From contig PUFA01000003.1 of the NCBI GenBank assembly GCA_003508835.1, positions 20,903,501 through 20,967,500 on the forward strand: DNA of 64,000 nucleotides. Direction: 5' to 3'. A model generated the notes under the pieces. It had not been told where the DNA came from. It saw only the letters and a list, made by a program, of their open reading frames with translations, and searched no databases. A program made the position numbers and the translations under genes. Of the stretch, positions 12,579-21,800 are shown piece after piece; position 1 is the stretch's first letter; the number at the start of each line of letters is the position of its first letter. This DNA is from Eonycteris spelaea. Taxonomy: Eukaryota > Chordata > Mammalia > Chiroptera > Pteropodidae.

Positions 12579-13769
12579 ACAAACTGTCATTTTCTTTTCT
12601 TTTATTGGTGGTGATATTGTTAAAATATTTATATCCTTGCTGACTTTATGTCTGCTTATCCTACAACATTTTGAGATAGGAGTGTTGAAGTCTTCAATTC
12701 TTTATGCTTGAGACTCTGGTAAGTTATTTATTATATCCAAAGATCTGTTTCCTTATCTGCCTGACACACTTAAAAGTTTTTAAAAGAAAATAAAAATGAA
12801 TCAGCTTTCTATAGGAAGTTATAACATTGAAAGACTATAGCTCCTAAAAATAAAACATTTATATTGTGAAAATCATGTTAAACAAATTTACAAAACTGGA
12901 AGGAAATATGAAGTCAATCTAACCGGTGATTTGAAACCTGGCTTACTCTTGCACGATTTTAGGAACCCTTTTTGGACAAAAATCTGAATATAAGAGGAAC
13001 AAAAGATAATCAAGTTTAATATTTTATAGGTGAGAGAAAACTGAAATCCAGAATTGCTCAGTTATAAACTATTATCTCCTAAACACACCATTCTCTCAGC
13101 CTGCCTTATTTTTCTACTTGATTCTTTTAAGTGGAGAATTCCCTGCATGTACAGATATTTTAAAAACAGAAGTTAAACTAAATCTAAATTCCCCCCCCTT
13201 TTTTTTACCATTTAGAGTATTGAAATTCTTAATTAAAAAAAGGGCTCATTGGCCTTTCAAATATGAAACACCTAGAAGAGGGTGTAAATTAGAGATGAAA
13301 GGCAGAATAAATTTCCTAAAGTGGGGATTTTAAAAATTAGGTTTATGCCCTTTAGAGGATGTTAATAGAAACCTGTTTGGGTATCATACAATGGAATCAG
13401 ATTCATTTGTAAAGTAATTTTTCCTCCAGACTAGCTTAGCTTTACCACTTATATTTCAAAAACCCTAATTTTAAATAGATTTGAAGGCACGTTGTACACT
13501 TTTAAAAACATAATGCAGACCATTTAAGTTAGTGGTACACTATAGGAAAAACTTACAAAATGACAATTTTTGGTTTCAACTAGCATTTGCTCAGAATACA
13601 AATCTAGCAATAAAAATTATAAACTTTACCTTACCTCATATACAATTTATTATTTCTATACTTTCAATTTTACAGTGAATTTGTACTAATGGCATCTCAA
13701 ACTTGATCCTCATAACAAATGGGAGGTGGGGAGGGACCAGGGAAAGAAAGCAAGTGGAATAGGTTTGGT

Positions 13770-13900
13770 TTTATTTTCCCCACAAGAGGAAAAATGGAGA
13801 CTCAACGAGGTTGATTTGCCCAAGGTTGCAGGCAACAAAGAGCAAAACTAGGTCTCCAACACGTTTTCTAACTCCAAGTTCAATGTCCTTTCCTGCAATA
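13770..13900 (-). repeat. MIR SINE fragment (antisense)
   Basis: Antisense MIR words 'ggaaaaatggagactcaacg' and 'ttgcccaaggttgcaggc' match the reversed 'gtaaaatgggg' and 'gaccttgggcaa' blocks. Confidence 0.55.
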
Positions 13901-14834
13901 AACTAAGTAGTACTGGTGGACAGGTAGAAAACAAGCCAAAGGGGAGAGGAGAGTGGTACAGAAAGCGGGACAGTAATAAAAAGGTCAGTTCAAAGTACAA
14001 ATACTTTTTTTGTATCAGTAACTTTTTGGGGAGATTTTCTAGTTATTCAGTACTATTCCCTCCCTGCTCTCCTCCAACCATGCTCCACTAACACCAACCA
14101 CCTTACGCTTACCTTCAACTACACCTGCAGTTTATATTAAACAATTTTATTATGTTAAGACCTATTCATATTATTCCATAGAACTTTACTTGTGGTCAGT
14201 CAGGCATCCCTGCATACAATAGTAGTTTTTGCTTACTGAACAAAGTCAACAAACCATGTGCACATGAATTGTTCTTAAATCCCAAACGCTGGCATAAAAG
14301 TGGTTCTATAGTTATGCAGTATAACTTAAAATTCTCAAAACCAGTCATAGACTAAAGACTTGAACTCGAATGCTATTCAAATAGCAATAGGCTATGCACA
14401 CATTCAGTCTTATAGCTGGGCTTGGTAATAGTAACACTGGAAAATGGTAAAGGCTTAACCAGATTTAATCTTTATAAATGTCTCTACAGTAGCTAATGGT
14501 ATAGCATGGGAAAAATTTTACAAGTAAATTCACAAATTATGGTATATAATGTGGGAAACATTAAGATGCAGCCTAATAAAAAACATATCACTTTACAATC
14601 ACCTAAACATCAATGTAGTTCTAAAATAAGATTATCCATAATCTACTTGGAGTTTCCTAAGTGAATTTTTAAACTGCAAATATACTTTCCTATTAATTAT
14701 CTTATGAACATTATTATTTTTTCATTTTGAGTTTAATTTTAAGTTACAAATTCTACATGGCATAATTTACATTTTAAGAAAATCCTGTTAACCTCACAGA
14801 TTACAAACTAATATTGTGGTAGTCATCATGATTG

Positions 14835-15190
14835 TTCACTAATATTCTGGCTCTCTCCTTCTGGGCACGTGGTTGTAATGCACTTTCTTGCTCACATGAA
14901 TTTAGGTGTGGCCAGATGACTTGCTCTGATTAATGAAATATGAGCAGATGTGATAATTATTACTGCCAGGTCTAAAACATTTAAAGAGTAGCAGGTGCTA
15001 TGCCATTGTCTCTCATCCCTCTGGCACAGGGGAAGGACCAACAACACTTGAGAAGGTTGCTTCCTTGGCCTGTGTTCCCTGAATGACTAAAACGAGCAGA
15101 GAGCCTCTGTGAACAGAAATAAATCTTTGTTCTTTTAAGATTGGGAATTTGGAGTTCTTTGATATCAGAGCACAATTTAAGCCGATCTGG
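14835..15190 (+). repeat. Ancient LTR-like repeat, subfamily not assigned
   Basis: Carries 'gtgtggccagatgacttgct', 'tgattaatgaaatatgagca' and a terminal 'gaaataaatctttgttcttt' block. This combination recurs in old mammalian LTR-type repeats, and a copy of the same kind lies at 26095. Non-coding. Confidence 0.5.
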
Positions 15191-15394
15191 ACAGAAGTGC
15201 CAAGTATCTAACAGGCATTCAGACGTCAGTTCATTCTTGTTCTATCACAGGAGAATAAAATGTGTGTAACTGCTGAATCCAAGAAAGGCAAATAAGATTA
15301 AACATTGTTCTCATTAACTTCAGATTTAACTTGAAAATACTTATCACTTAATTTCATATTTATCACCTTATCTGTTTATCATTCAGTCTCTTAA

Positions 15395-15540
15395 CATACC
15401 CTGCTGAGGAAGAGGAACCTGAAGCCTAGGGAGTTTAAGTGACTTGTTCAGGATCACAGAAGTACTGGCACAGAGTAATCAGAATTTAGAAATTTTAATT
15501 TCTGATTCCTGGCTCTTTCCAAAATACCACAACTGAGCAG
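15395..15540 (-). repeat. MIR SINE fragment (antisense)
   Basis: Antisense MIR order 'gaggaacctgaagcctaggg', 'agtgacttgttcaggatcac'. Confidence 0.55.
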
Positions 15541-16329
15541 AGACGTTAGGAACAATTTGAAGTCATTTACAATATGTATTTTTATATTAAAACATATATT
15601 ATAGAACATTTTTAATCAGTTTAAGGCAAAGCTATTAAATTCTTTAATCTGTACAAATATCAAATTCATTCAAAACCAAATACACAAAATATTAAGCATT
15701 ACCCTATAACTAAATGCTACCTTTCTTTAAAAACTTAAGATGTTAAAAGAACATCTAACCCATAAACTGTTGCAAATTTTTCTAAATAGTAATCTCTTTA
15801 ACAGAGTAATTGTTTTCAAATACTTGACTCTCTGGATCATTTTCAGATTGTTGGTAACTGAGGGTAGAAAATACACCCTCGATTTACCACTGTATTTTCC
15901 ATATCCTCCCTAGTGAAAATAGTTCATGAGCTGAATAAGACAGGAAGAAAAGGCAGTAGATCCCCCATCCCTTTGCAAGAACAATTATAACTGAATCTTT
16001 CCCAACGGTCCCAGAGCTAAATCAAACTATTATCAACTAAATTTAAAATTTAAAGCCTAGAAAGTTAATTTTAAAAGCTAGTGTGTATATACACACAAAT
16101 TAACTTTAACTATAAAATGGCAGTGAATTTCTAGACACATTAAAACTAGAATATTAGAATAACTCTGCCTTCTGTGTAGTAGAGACACCAAACTTTTATT
16201 AGTGATATTTTAAAATTATACATGCTAGACATATAGTTTCCCAACTTATGATTAGAGCAGAAATTAACCCAAAAGAAATACTATTAACCTTCGAGAGCAG
16301 GATGCTTCAATACTGAGGCAGCAATATAG

Positions 16330-16500
16330 AGTGAGAACTTTATAATGTCAAACGAACTGGTCAAACCCTAGTACCATTAATTGAGAAAGTTACCTTTCAG
16401 AACTTCAGATTCTACATCTCTAAAATGAGGATAACTGCCCAGAAGGGTTAAATGGCACCAGTAAAGCACCTAATATAGTACCAGGCAAAAGAGATATCAA
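16330..16500 (+). repeat. MIR SINE fragment
   Basis: Sense MIR text 'ctacatctctaaaatgagga', then 'gttaaatggcaccagtaaag' and 'tatagtaccaggca'. Confidence 0.5.
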
Positions 16501-18589
16501 CCACTCTCCCAGTGCCCCCAAAGAAAGACACTGTGTTTTAGCATTATTCGGAAACTGTTTTTCCTCCTGAAATATGCATTTCTTCTTGAATAGGGAGTAT
16601 ATAGCAAGACTAAGCTTTTCTTTTTCTCTCGGACAAACATGCACATACCTTATTTTAGTTGTGTTAGAACTTAAAAACTGAGAAAGTTTCTATGAAACTG
16701 GGAAAAACTGTCTCAAGGATGCACTTAAGGCGATTTGAATTAATGTAACATATTGTTTAAAAAGTGACAATAAACACAACTACTGGAGATCAGTAAAGGC
16801 AGAGTAGCTTAATAAAGACAAAAAAAATTTCCAAGAGTCTAACTCAATGATAGCCAAAGTAGGGTGCAAGAAAATCCACTGGAGTTCAGAAAAAAAAGTA
16901 TAACTCCAATTTCCATTTTTTACCTTGCTCTTTTCCCCCCACGCTTTAATGTATACTATATCAGCATACATATTATTTGTACATAAATATTTAGATTTGG
17001 GAGTATAAACTTAAACTTTTTTGAAGGTCTACAATAAAAAAATGCTAGAGATGACTTTTTTAGACTGTGAGGCTAGAGAACGCATGTATACACCATCAAT
17101 ACAGTCACTAATGAAAACAGCTGACACACATCAAACAGTGGTATAAAACCTCGGGTTAAATCTTTTAAAACAACTGGATCTATGACATCAATGTTTATTT
17201 ATAAAGTAGTTAAGAATGTCTTAACTACATTATATAGAGTCCTGCTGGATAGCGACTGACTGCAAATTGGAACAAAGTCCATTGACTTTAACCTGTTAAT
17301 CACTATATATGTCTTGCAGGTACTACATTTTTGAAAGGTCTTAAATCTGTTGTCAAGTGTATTTTCAATGTCTATATTCTAAAACTTCTTTTGATTATCA
17401 GTAAGCCTCTAGTTCCTGGCATTCTTTTATACATTTAAAAAATACAGTTGGTTTAAAAATAAGATGCAAAGCTAAAAAATGGGGCCAGTTTCACACATGC
17501 AAACAACCATACACTACTGGGTAGTATAAATATGAGGTCAACACTGCCAACTTTGATCAGTATCAAAAGCAGTGTTGGTTTTTTGAAAGACAGTGGAACC
17601 AGAGGCCATCTACACTAGTTGCTAAATCTATATGGCTCAGAATTCCATTTTTGTCCTACTCTTCACTTTAGAGCTGAAGTCATAAACCAATTAAGAGATG
17701 TCAAACAGAAAATTATGACTTCAGGTAATGAATAAAATGGCAGGAATAGATAATTCTTAAGGATGAAAATTTAGTTCATCCACAGCAAACAAATTAAATT
17801 TTGTTTTGCCCTTATTCACTTAGGGGAAACTATCACACTGTAAAAGGATACAAACATTAGAAGTTACGTAGTTCTCCACAGGAATGTGAAAATATTTTAC
17901 AGGTTTTATTATGGTGCTGCTGAGGGGTCGGGGTGGCAAAAGGGGTCAATGAACCACTAGTAGTTGAATGGTTCGGAACAGCAAAGGAACACGATTTTCT
18001 ACTCTTAATAAAATAGAGAATGATGACATACTTTTAACAGTACTATCAACTCTAGGAAAATATTAAGTGCAAAAGGAATAGTGAGCAATTTATCTCCATG
18101 GCCTAAGACATAGATTCACATTTCCTTATTAACCAATAAGCAGAGCCCTAAAAAGAAAAACTAAAGACTTTTTATTTCATTTGCTGTAATTTAATAGATA
18201 CAAAATATAAACTTGGAATTCAGCTTACTTTTAAATAATGGATTTGTATGAAGATTAAGTTTGCACAATAAAGGACCTTTATTTTATAGTGCTTTAAAAG
18301 GGATAATATAGGAACAAAAGTTTGTATTAAACCAAATGTACAAAAAATATCTTATCCTTTAGTAAAACTGACATGTAAATGCTCTTTGTTATGCCAAACC
18401 ATCACCATAAGCACATTGTTGTAACTTGTGCTAAGAAAGTGACATCCTAGTATGGCAATAAAGGTTTTTCACACTCTGGCTTAAACATAAACCTTCCTGG
18501 CCCCTTTTCAGATCCTTAAAAGAAAATAAGAATAAAAAATGCGATTTTCCAATCATACCTAGAGATTATTCCCCCACACCTTTCCTTAT

Positions 18590-18850
18590 TGTTCCTCAGT
18601 CTTTCTTCCATTTCCACTTGTTAAAGTCCTGTCCATTCTCCAAGGCCCTCCAGAGTTGATGTTCTCTTATGTATGACTTTTGCATGTCACACATTATAGT
18701 TAGTGCCATTCCACTGTTTATTAGACTGTTAGTTATCAAGGGCAGCAAGTATGCCTAACCAATCTCACATTCTCAACTATCATAAACTCAATGCCTGGCA
18801 AAATACAAGCTTGATACATAGCAATTGTTGGATGTTCATAACTGAATGGC
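18590..18850 (+). repeat. L2 LINE 3' end
   Basis: L2 terminal layout: '..tattagactgttagttatc', 'aagggcagcaagtatg', 'caatgcctggcaaaatacaa', 'attgttggatgtt'. Confidence 0.55.
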
Positions 18851-20204
18851 CAACTCATTCTCCATCTGGAAATTTAAGTGTTATAATTTATCCTATGCAA
18901 GATGAAACAGTTCTCTCCTGGATTAGTATCTTAAATCTTACAAAAACCCGAACAAGGCATGCGAAAGTTATTTACCAAACTATAGCAATAAACTCTCAGT
19001 TGAATGGCACGAGCTTTAAACAGTGCCTTTAAGTACCAATCATCAGGTGGTCCAAAATAAGCCATTTCCTCTATCCAGATTTCGGATGAGTTTTTCTTAT
19101 TAAAATCCTAGAGGTAAGAAATGAGCCAACTCTGATATCTGAAACCACCATTTCAACAGACCTCTTATTTATGTGTACTTTAGACCACTTGGGAAAGATG
19201 AGATCATTTAAGCAGCAGCGCCATCATTTCTTTATTTGACCCCAACAATGCTCTCAACCTAACAGCAAAGAGACACGCATCAACCAGGCTAACTCATATT
19301 GTAATAAGGTAGATGCAGGTATATTTACTTTAAGAAAGGGAAAAGAACTACACTAAAGAGCATTGGACCGTCTCTAAAAATGTCGGATTCAGAGTACTCT
19401 GAGCATCCCCTTCCCCACCTTCACAAATCTATCCTGGAATCTGAGACATAGGTCCTTTGTCTGAACAATGTGGGAGGAGTCTGTCTGCAGTACTGGTGTG
19501 CTGCAAGAGAATTTACTGAAAACGGAATAAACGCATCAAGTTCCTTAACTCAATTGCATTACTGTTGAATTTTCCCACATCGTGTACACTAAAGTGCTCT
19601 AAAAGGTAGGCAATGTCCCTTTTCGAGTTAAAATGTATCAAAAGGAACAAAATTAACGAGAGAATTAGGCTGCACTTCAAAAGCTAAGTTTCGGAATAGC
19701 AGGGGGTTGTTTATGAAACCTACCACTTGAACATCCCCTTCCCTCTCGAAGAACTCGCTTACAAGCCTCCATTTGTCAATTTCTTTATCTGAACAAGCTG
19801 TTGTAAAGGAAGCCGAGCGCTTTACAAGAGTTGGGGATCCAACTTGCAATCTCGGAGGTTTCCATGCAGAACACCAAATGCACAATCCACCCAACCTTTT
19901 ACCACCTCACTGAGGTTTCTGGTGCCACGCCAGCCTGGTGTTCACGAATACTGCAGGAGTAAAGTGAACACCGCCGGATCGGGTGGCTCAAGAACTTAAT
20001 ACCTTTTTTATCATACAAAAAGAGCGGTACACACCGTGGGTTTTGCGAAAGGGCCATCTTCTCATCCCGTCGACCCTCGGCTCCTCCCGGGTCCCTCCGT
20101 GGTGGTTGGGGGGCTCCAGGTTCGCTTGTTCTGCCCAAGCCCTTTTCTCGCGTCTCCCCACCCAGCCGGGGCCATGCCCAGTAAATCCTCCTCCCTGCAC
20201 TCAC

Positions 20205-20921
20205 CCTGGCGACCGACAATCTCAGCGACATGCTCGGAGCTGGGCACCGGGACGCACTCGGTGGTGTTGACGCTCTTCCTCCGCAGAAGGGCCGCCTGCT
20301 CCCCGTTCAGGGCGGCTGCCGCCGCCCGCAACCGCCGGGCCGTAGGCGTGGGACAGCATCGCCGCCATCATGCCCTGGGCATCGTTCCCTCCGTACAGCA
20401 CCCCCGCCGCCGCGGCTGCCTCCCGGGCATCGAAGCCGGGAGCGGCAGCAGACGACCCCCAGGACCGCCCGGATCGGCTGGGTCTGGCGGCGCGGCGGCG
20501 GGCGGCGACAGCAGCAGCAGCGACGGCCGGTCCTCCTCCTCTGCCTCCTCCAGCTCCTCCTCCTCCTCCAGCAGGTCTCCGTCCAGCTCCGCTTCCTCCC
20601 CCTCCTCTTCGTCCTCCTCCAGCTCCAGTTCGGCAGTCTCAGGGATCCCGGGCCGGCCGGGCGGCGCCCGCTCCTCCGAAGACATACCCGCCGCCCGCCT
20701 GGCTTGGCCCTGCGCTGCCGCGGCCCTCAGCGCCGGGGCTCCGGGTTCCGCTGGGCTGGGGTCGTCGAGGCCTAGCGCGGCCAGGCGCTCCCTCAGCAGG
20801 AGCCCGTCCCCCTCGAGTTCCGGGCCGCTCGCGGGCGGCGGCAGCGGCGGTGGCGGGGGCGGCTGCGGCAGGGGGCCGGGGCCGCCGCCAGGGCCAGGGC
20901 CGCGGAGCTGCCGCTCGGCAT
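20205..20921 (-). CDS. MEX3C: MEX3C coding exon 1 (N-terminal region and start of KH1), with four apparent 1-nt deletions
   Basis: First coding exon. The start chosen is ATG at 20921-20919, because it opens [17 protein letters not shown], the N-terminus I recall for human MEX3C. The donor is CAGG/GTGAGT, with the intron beginning at 20204; the exon's final G joins GT of exon 2, so the KH1 loop GRQG is made across the junction. Recognisable segments in order are: Pro-rich N-terminus; [20 protein letters not shown]; an acidic stretch ([20 protein letters not shown]); [24 protein letters not shown] and [12 protein letters not shown]; and [20 protein letters not shown] leading into KH1. These lie in different frames. 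The breaks are near 20871-20875, between 20434 and 20480, near 20335 and near 20326, and each is explained by one missing base in a G/C run. Length 717 plus 4 equals 240 codons plus 1, matching the exon phase and giving about 648 residues. Sequence error is likelier than inactivation. Confidence 0.88.
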
Positions 20922-20940
20922 CGCGGCGGCGCGCTGTCAA

Positions 20941-20961
20941 TGGCGGCGGCGGCGGCGGCGG
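20941..20961. repeat. CGG/GCC trinucleotide repeat in the MEX3C 5' leader
   Basis: About seven GGC units lie just upstream of the main ATG, between it and the uORF. They form a GC-rich, structure-prone leader. Such tracts are often length-polymorphic. Confidence 0.8.
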
Positions 20962-20966
20962 CTGGG

Positions 20967-20993
20967 TCAGGCGAGGCGAGCGGCGAGCCCCAT
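20967..20993 (-). CDS. Upstream ORF in the MEX3C 5' leader (8 codons)
   Basis: ATG at 20993-20991 reads M-G-L-A-A-R-L-A then TGA at 20969-20967, ending 45 bases before the main ATG. Its context is GCCATGG (G at -3 and G at +4), stronger than that of the main start (G at -3 but C at +4). If transcription starts upstream of 20993, this short frame should capture scanning ribosomes and dampen or regulate MEX3C translation through reinitiation or leaky scanning. No peptide function is implied. That the transcript includes it is inferred. Confidence 0.5.
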   Translation of the reverse strand: MGLAARLA

Positions 20994-21305
20994 GGCGGAC
21001 AGGGCCCGGGCCCTGCTCAGCGCGCAAACACCTTTCCTCTGGGGAGGCAGCAGGGCCGGCGACCCGGCCTAAGGAGCGCCAGGGCCGCCCGGAGATCGGA
21101 GAGGGCGGGGTGGAGGGGCAGGGGAAGGAGGCAGAGGCAGGTAACTAGGTGGGTGGGTGGGGACGGCAGCGGGGCGGGCTGGTGGAGGTGGCAGCGGCTC
21201 CCCTCTCAGGGTTTCTTTTGTTTCATGGCCTTAACCAGCCCCCGGCGCGCGCGGCGGCGGAGGCGACGCCCCACGCCGCTCTCCGAATGAAGCCGGCGCG
21301 CTCTG

Positions 21306-21310
21306 ATTGG
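21306..21310 (-). promoter_or_regulatory. CCAAT box (proximal)
   Basis: CCAAT on the minus strand, the same strand as MEX3C, about 390 bp upstream of the ATG. The flanking word CTCTGATTGGG is repeated exactly at the distal box. It fits NF-Y binding. Confidence 0.55.
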
Positions 21311-21423
21311 GCGCTTTTAATCTCTGGGAGCCCGCCCTCTCCTCCCCTCAGCCTTCTAAGTCCTTTCCCCAGCCCCTCCACTCTCTTTTCGAGCCCCGCC
21401 CCGCTCCTCCCCAGAGCTCTCTG

Positions 21424-21428
21424 ATTGG
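21424..21428 (-). promoter_or_regulatory. CCAAT box (distal)
   Basis: Second minus-strand CCAAT, 118 bp upstream of the first and in the same flank CTCTGATTGGG. Paired NF-Y sites are typical of TATA-less CpG promoters. Confidence 0.55.
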
Positions 21429-21546
21429 GTGACCGGGACGGGCCAGTCCCCGCAGCCTGCTCCTTTCGTCCTCTTCCCTCCCCCCTCCCCTCCCTCCCCT
21501 TCCCCTACTGGCTCTCGAGGAGAGGGACTGTGATTGTTCGCTTGAC

Positions 21547-21565
21547 ACGTCACTCTTTGTGACGT
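21547..21565. promoter_or_regulatory. Inverted pair of CRE half-sites
   Basis: ACGTCAC at 21547-21553 and GTGACGT at 21559-21565 are perfect inverted copies separated by five bases (tcttt). Each contains the TGACGT core bound by CREB/ATF bZIP factors. They sit about 630 bp upstream of the MEX3C start codon, inside the CpG island. Binding is inferred from the motif only. Confidence 0.6.
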
Positions 21566-21570
21566 ACCAC

Positions 21571-21600
21571 AGCGGGGCGGGAGAAAAGGGGGCGGGAAAG
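21571..21600. promoter_or_regulatory. GC boxes and E2F-like site
   Basis: GGGGCGGGAG followed by GGGGGCGGGAAAG gives two Sp1-type GC boxes. The second overlaps GGCGGGAAA, the reverse of the E2F-like TTTCCCGCC. It directly adjoins the CRE pair. Confidence 0.45.
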
Positions 21601-21641
21601 CGCAGTGGCAGGGGCTGAAACTAGTGACCGAGTAGGGGTTT

Positions 21642-21652
21642 TGCGCAGGCGC
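21642..21652. promoter_or_regulatory. NRF1-like site
   Basis: TGCGCAGGCGC departs by one base from the NRF1 palindrome (YGCGCAYGCGCR). It lies in the distal part of the CpG island. Confidence 0.4.
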
Positions 21653-21800
21653 GTACAGTTGAAGCGCACACCTGGGTTTCTATTTTACCCCGCATCCCTC
21701 TTGCCACTTGGGTCGGGTCTTTTAGCGCAGTGTGGGAGCAGCCTTGGAGTGGATCCTAGACAGGGGCCGGAGGGCGTTGTTTCCCCTGGTTGAGGAGATT

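Larger units (their letters stand above)
5633..20204 (-). other. MEX3C: MEX3C intron 1
   Basis: The 14,572-bp intron has a GTGAGT donor at 20204-20199 and a tttctttttttctaacag acceptor ending at 5633. It interrupts the KH1 GXXG loop between the first and second base of the last Gly codon. Apart from the repeats listed separately it is AT-rich, and I see no exon with conserved coding or convincing splice sites. Parts without any recognisable element include about 6.1-7.0, 7.6-9.0, 11.8-13.7, 14.0-14.8, 16.5-18.5 and 18.9-20.0 kb. Confidence 0.93.
20040..21800. promoter_or_regulatory. MEX3C: CpG island and TATA-less promoter of MEX3C
   Basis: A sharp rise in G+C and CpG covers coding exon 1, the 5' UTR and roughly 800 bp upstream, flanked by AT-rich DNA on both sides. 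No well-placed TATA box is visible. Inverted CCAAT boxes, GC boxes, CRE half-sites and an NRF1-like site lie upstream of the start codon, which is the architecture of a housekeeping or regulatory gene promoter. The transcription start probably falls between about 21000 and 21300 on the minus strand, but the sequence cannot fix it. Whether the island also drives plus-strand transcription is unknown. Confidence 0.85.

Noticed and set aside
20205..20921. MEX3C as a pseudogene because of the frame breaks
   Set aside because: All breaks are single-base losses compatible with G/C runs in one exon. Exon 2 is intact over 408 codons, and the promoter and splice sites are preserved.
20036..21290. Long plus-strand open frames (up to 370 and 306 codons) over the CpG island
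   Set aside because: They are shadows of GC-rich exon 1 and promoter DNA: low-complexity Ser, Pro, Ala and Gly runs with no domain, and the minus strand carries the recognisable MEX3C peptide blocks.
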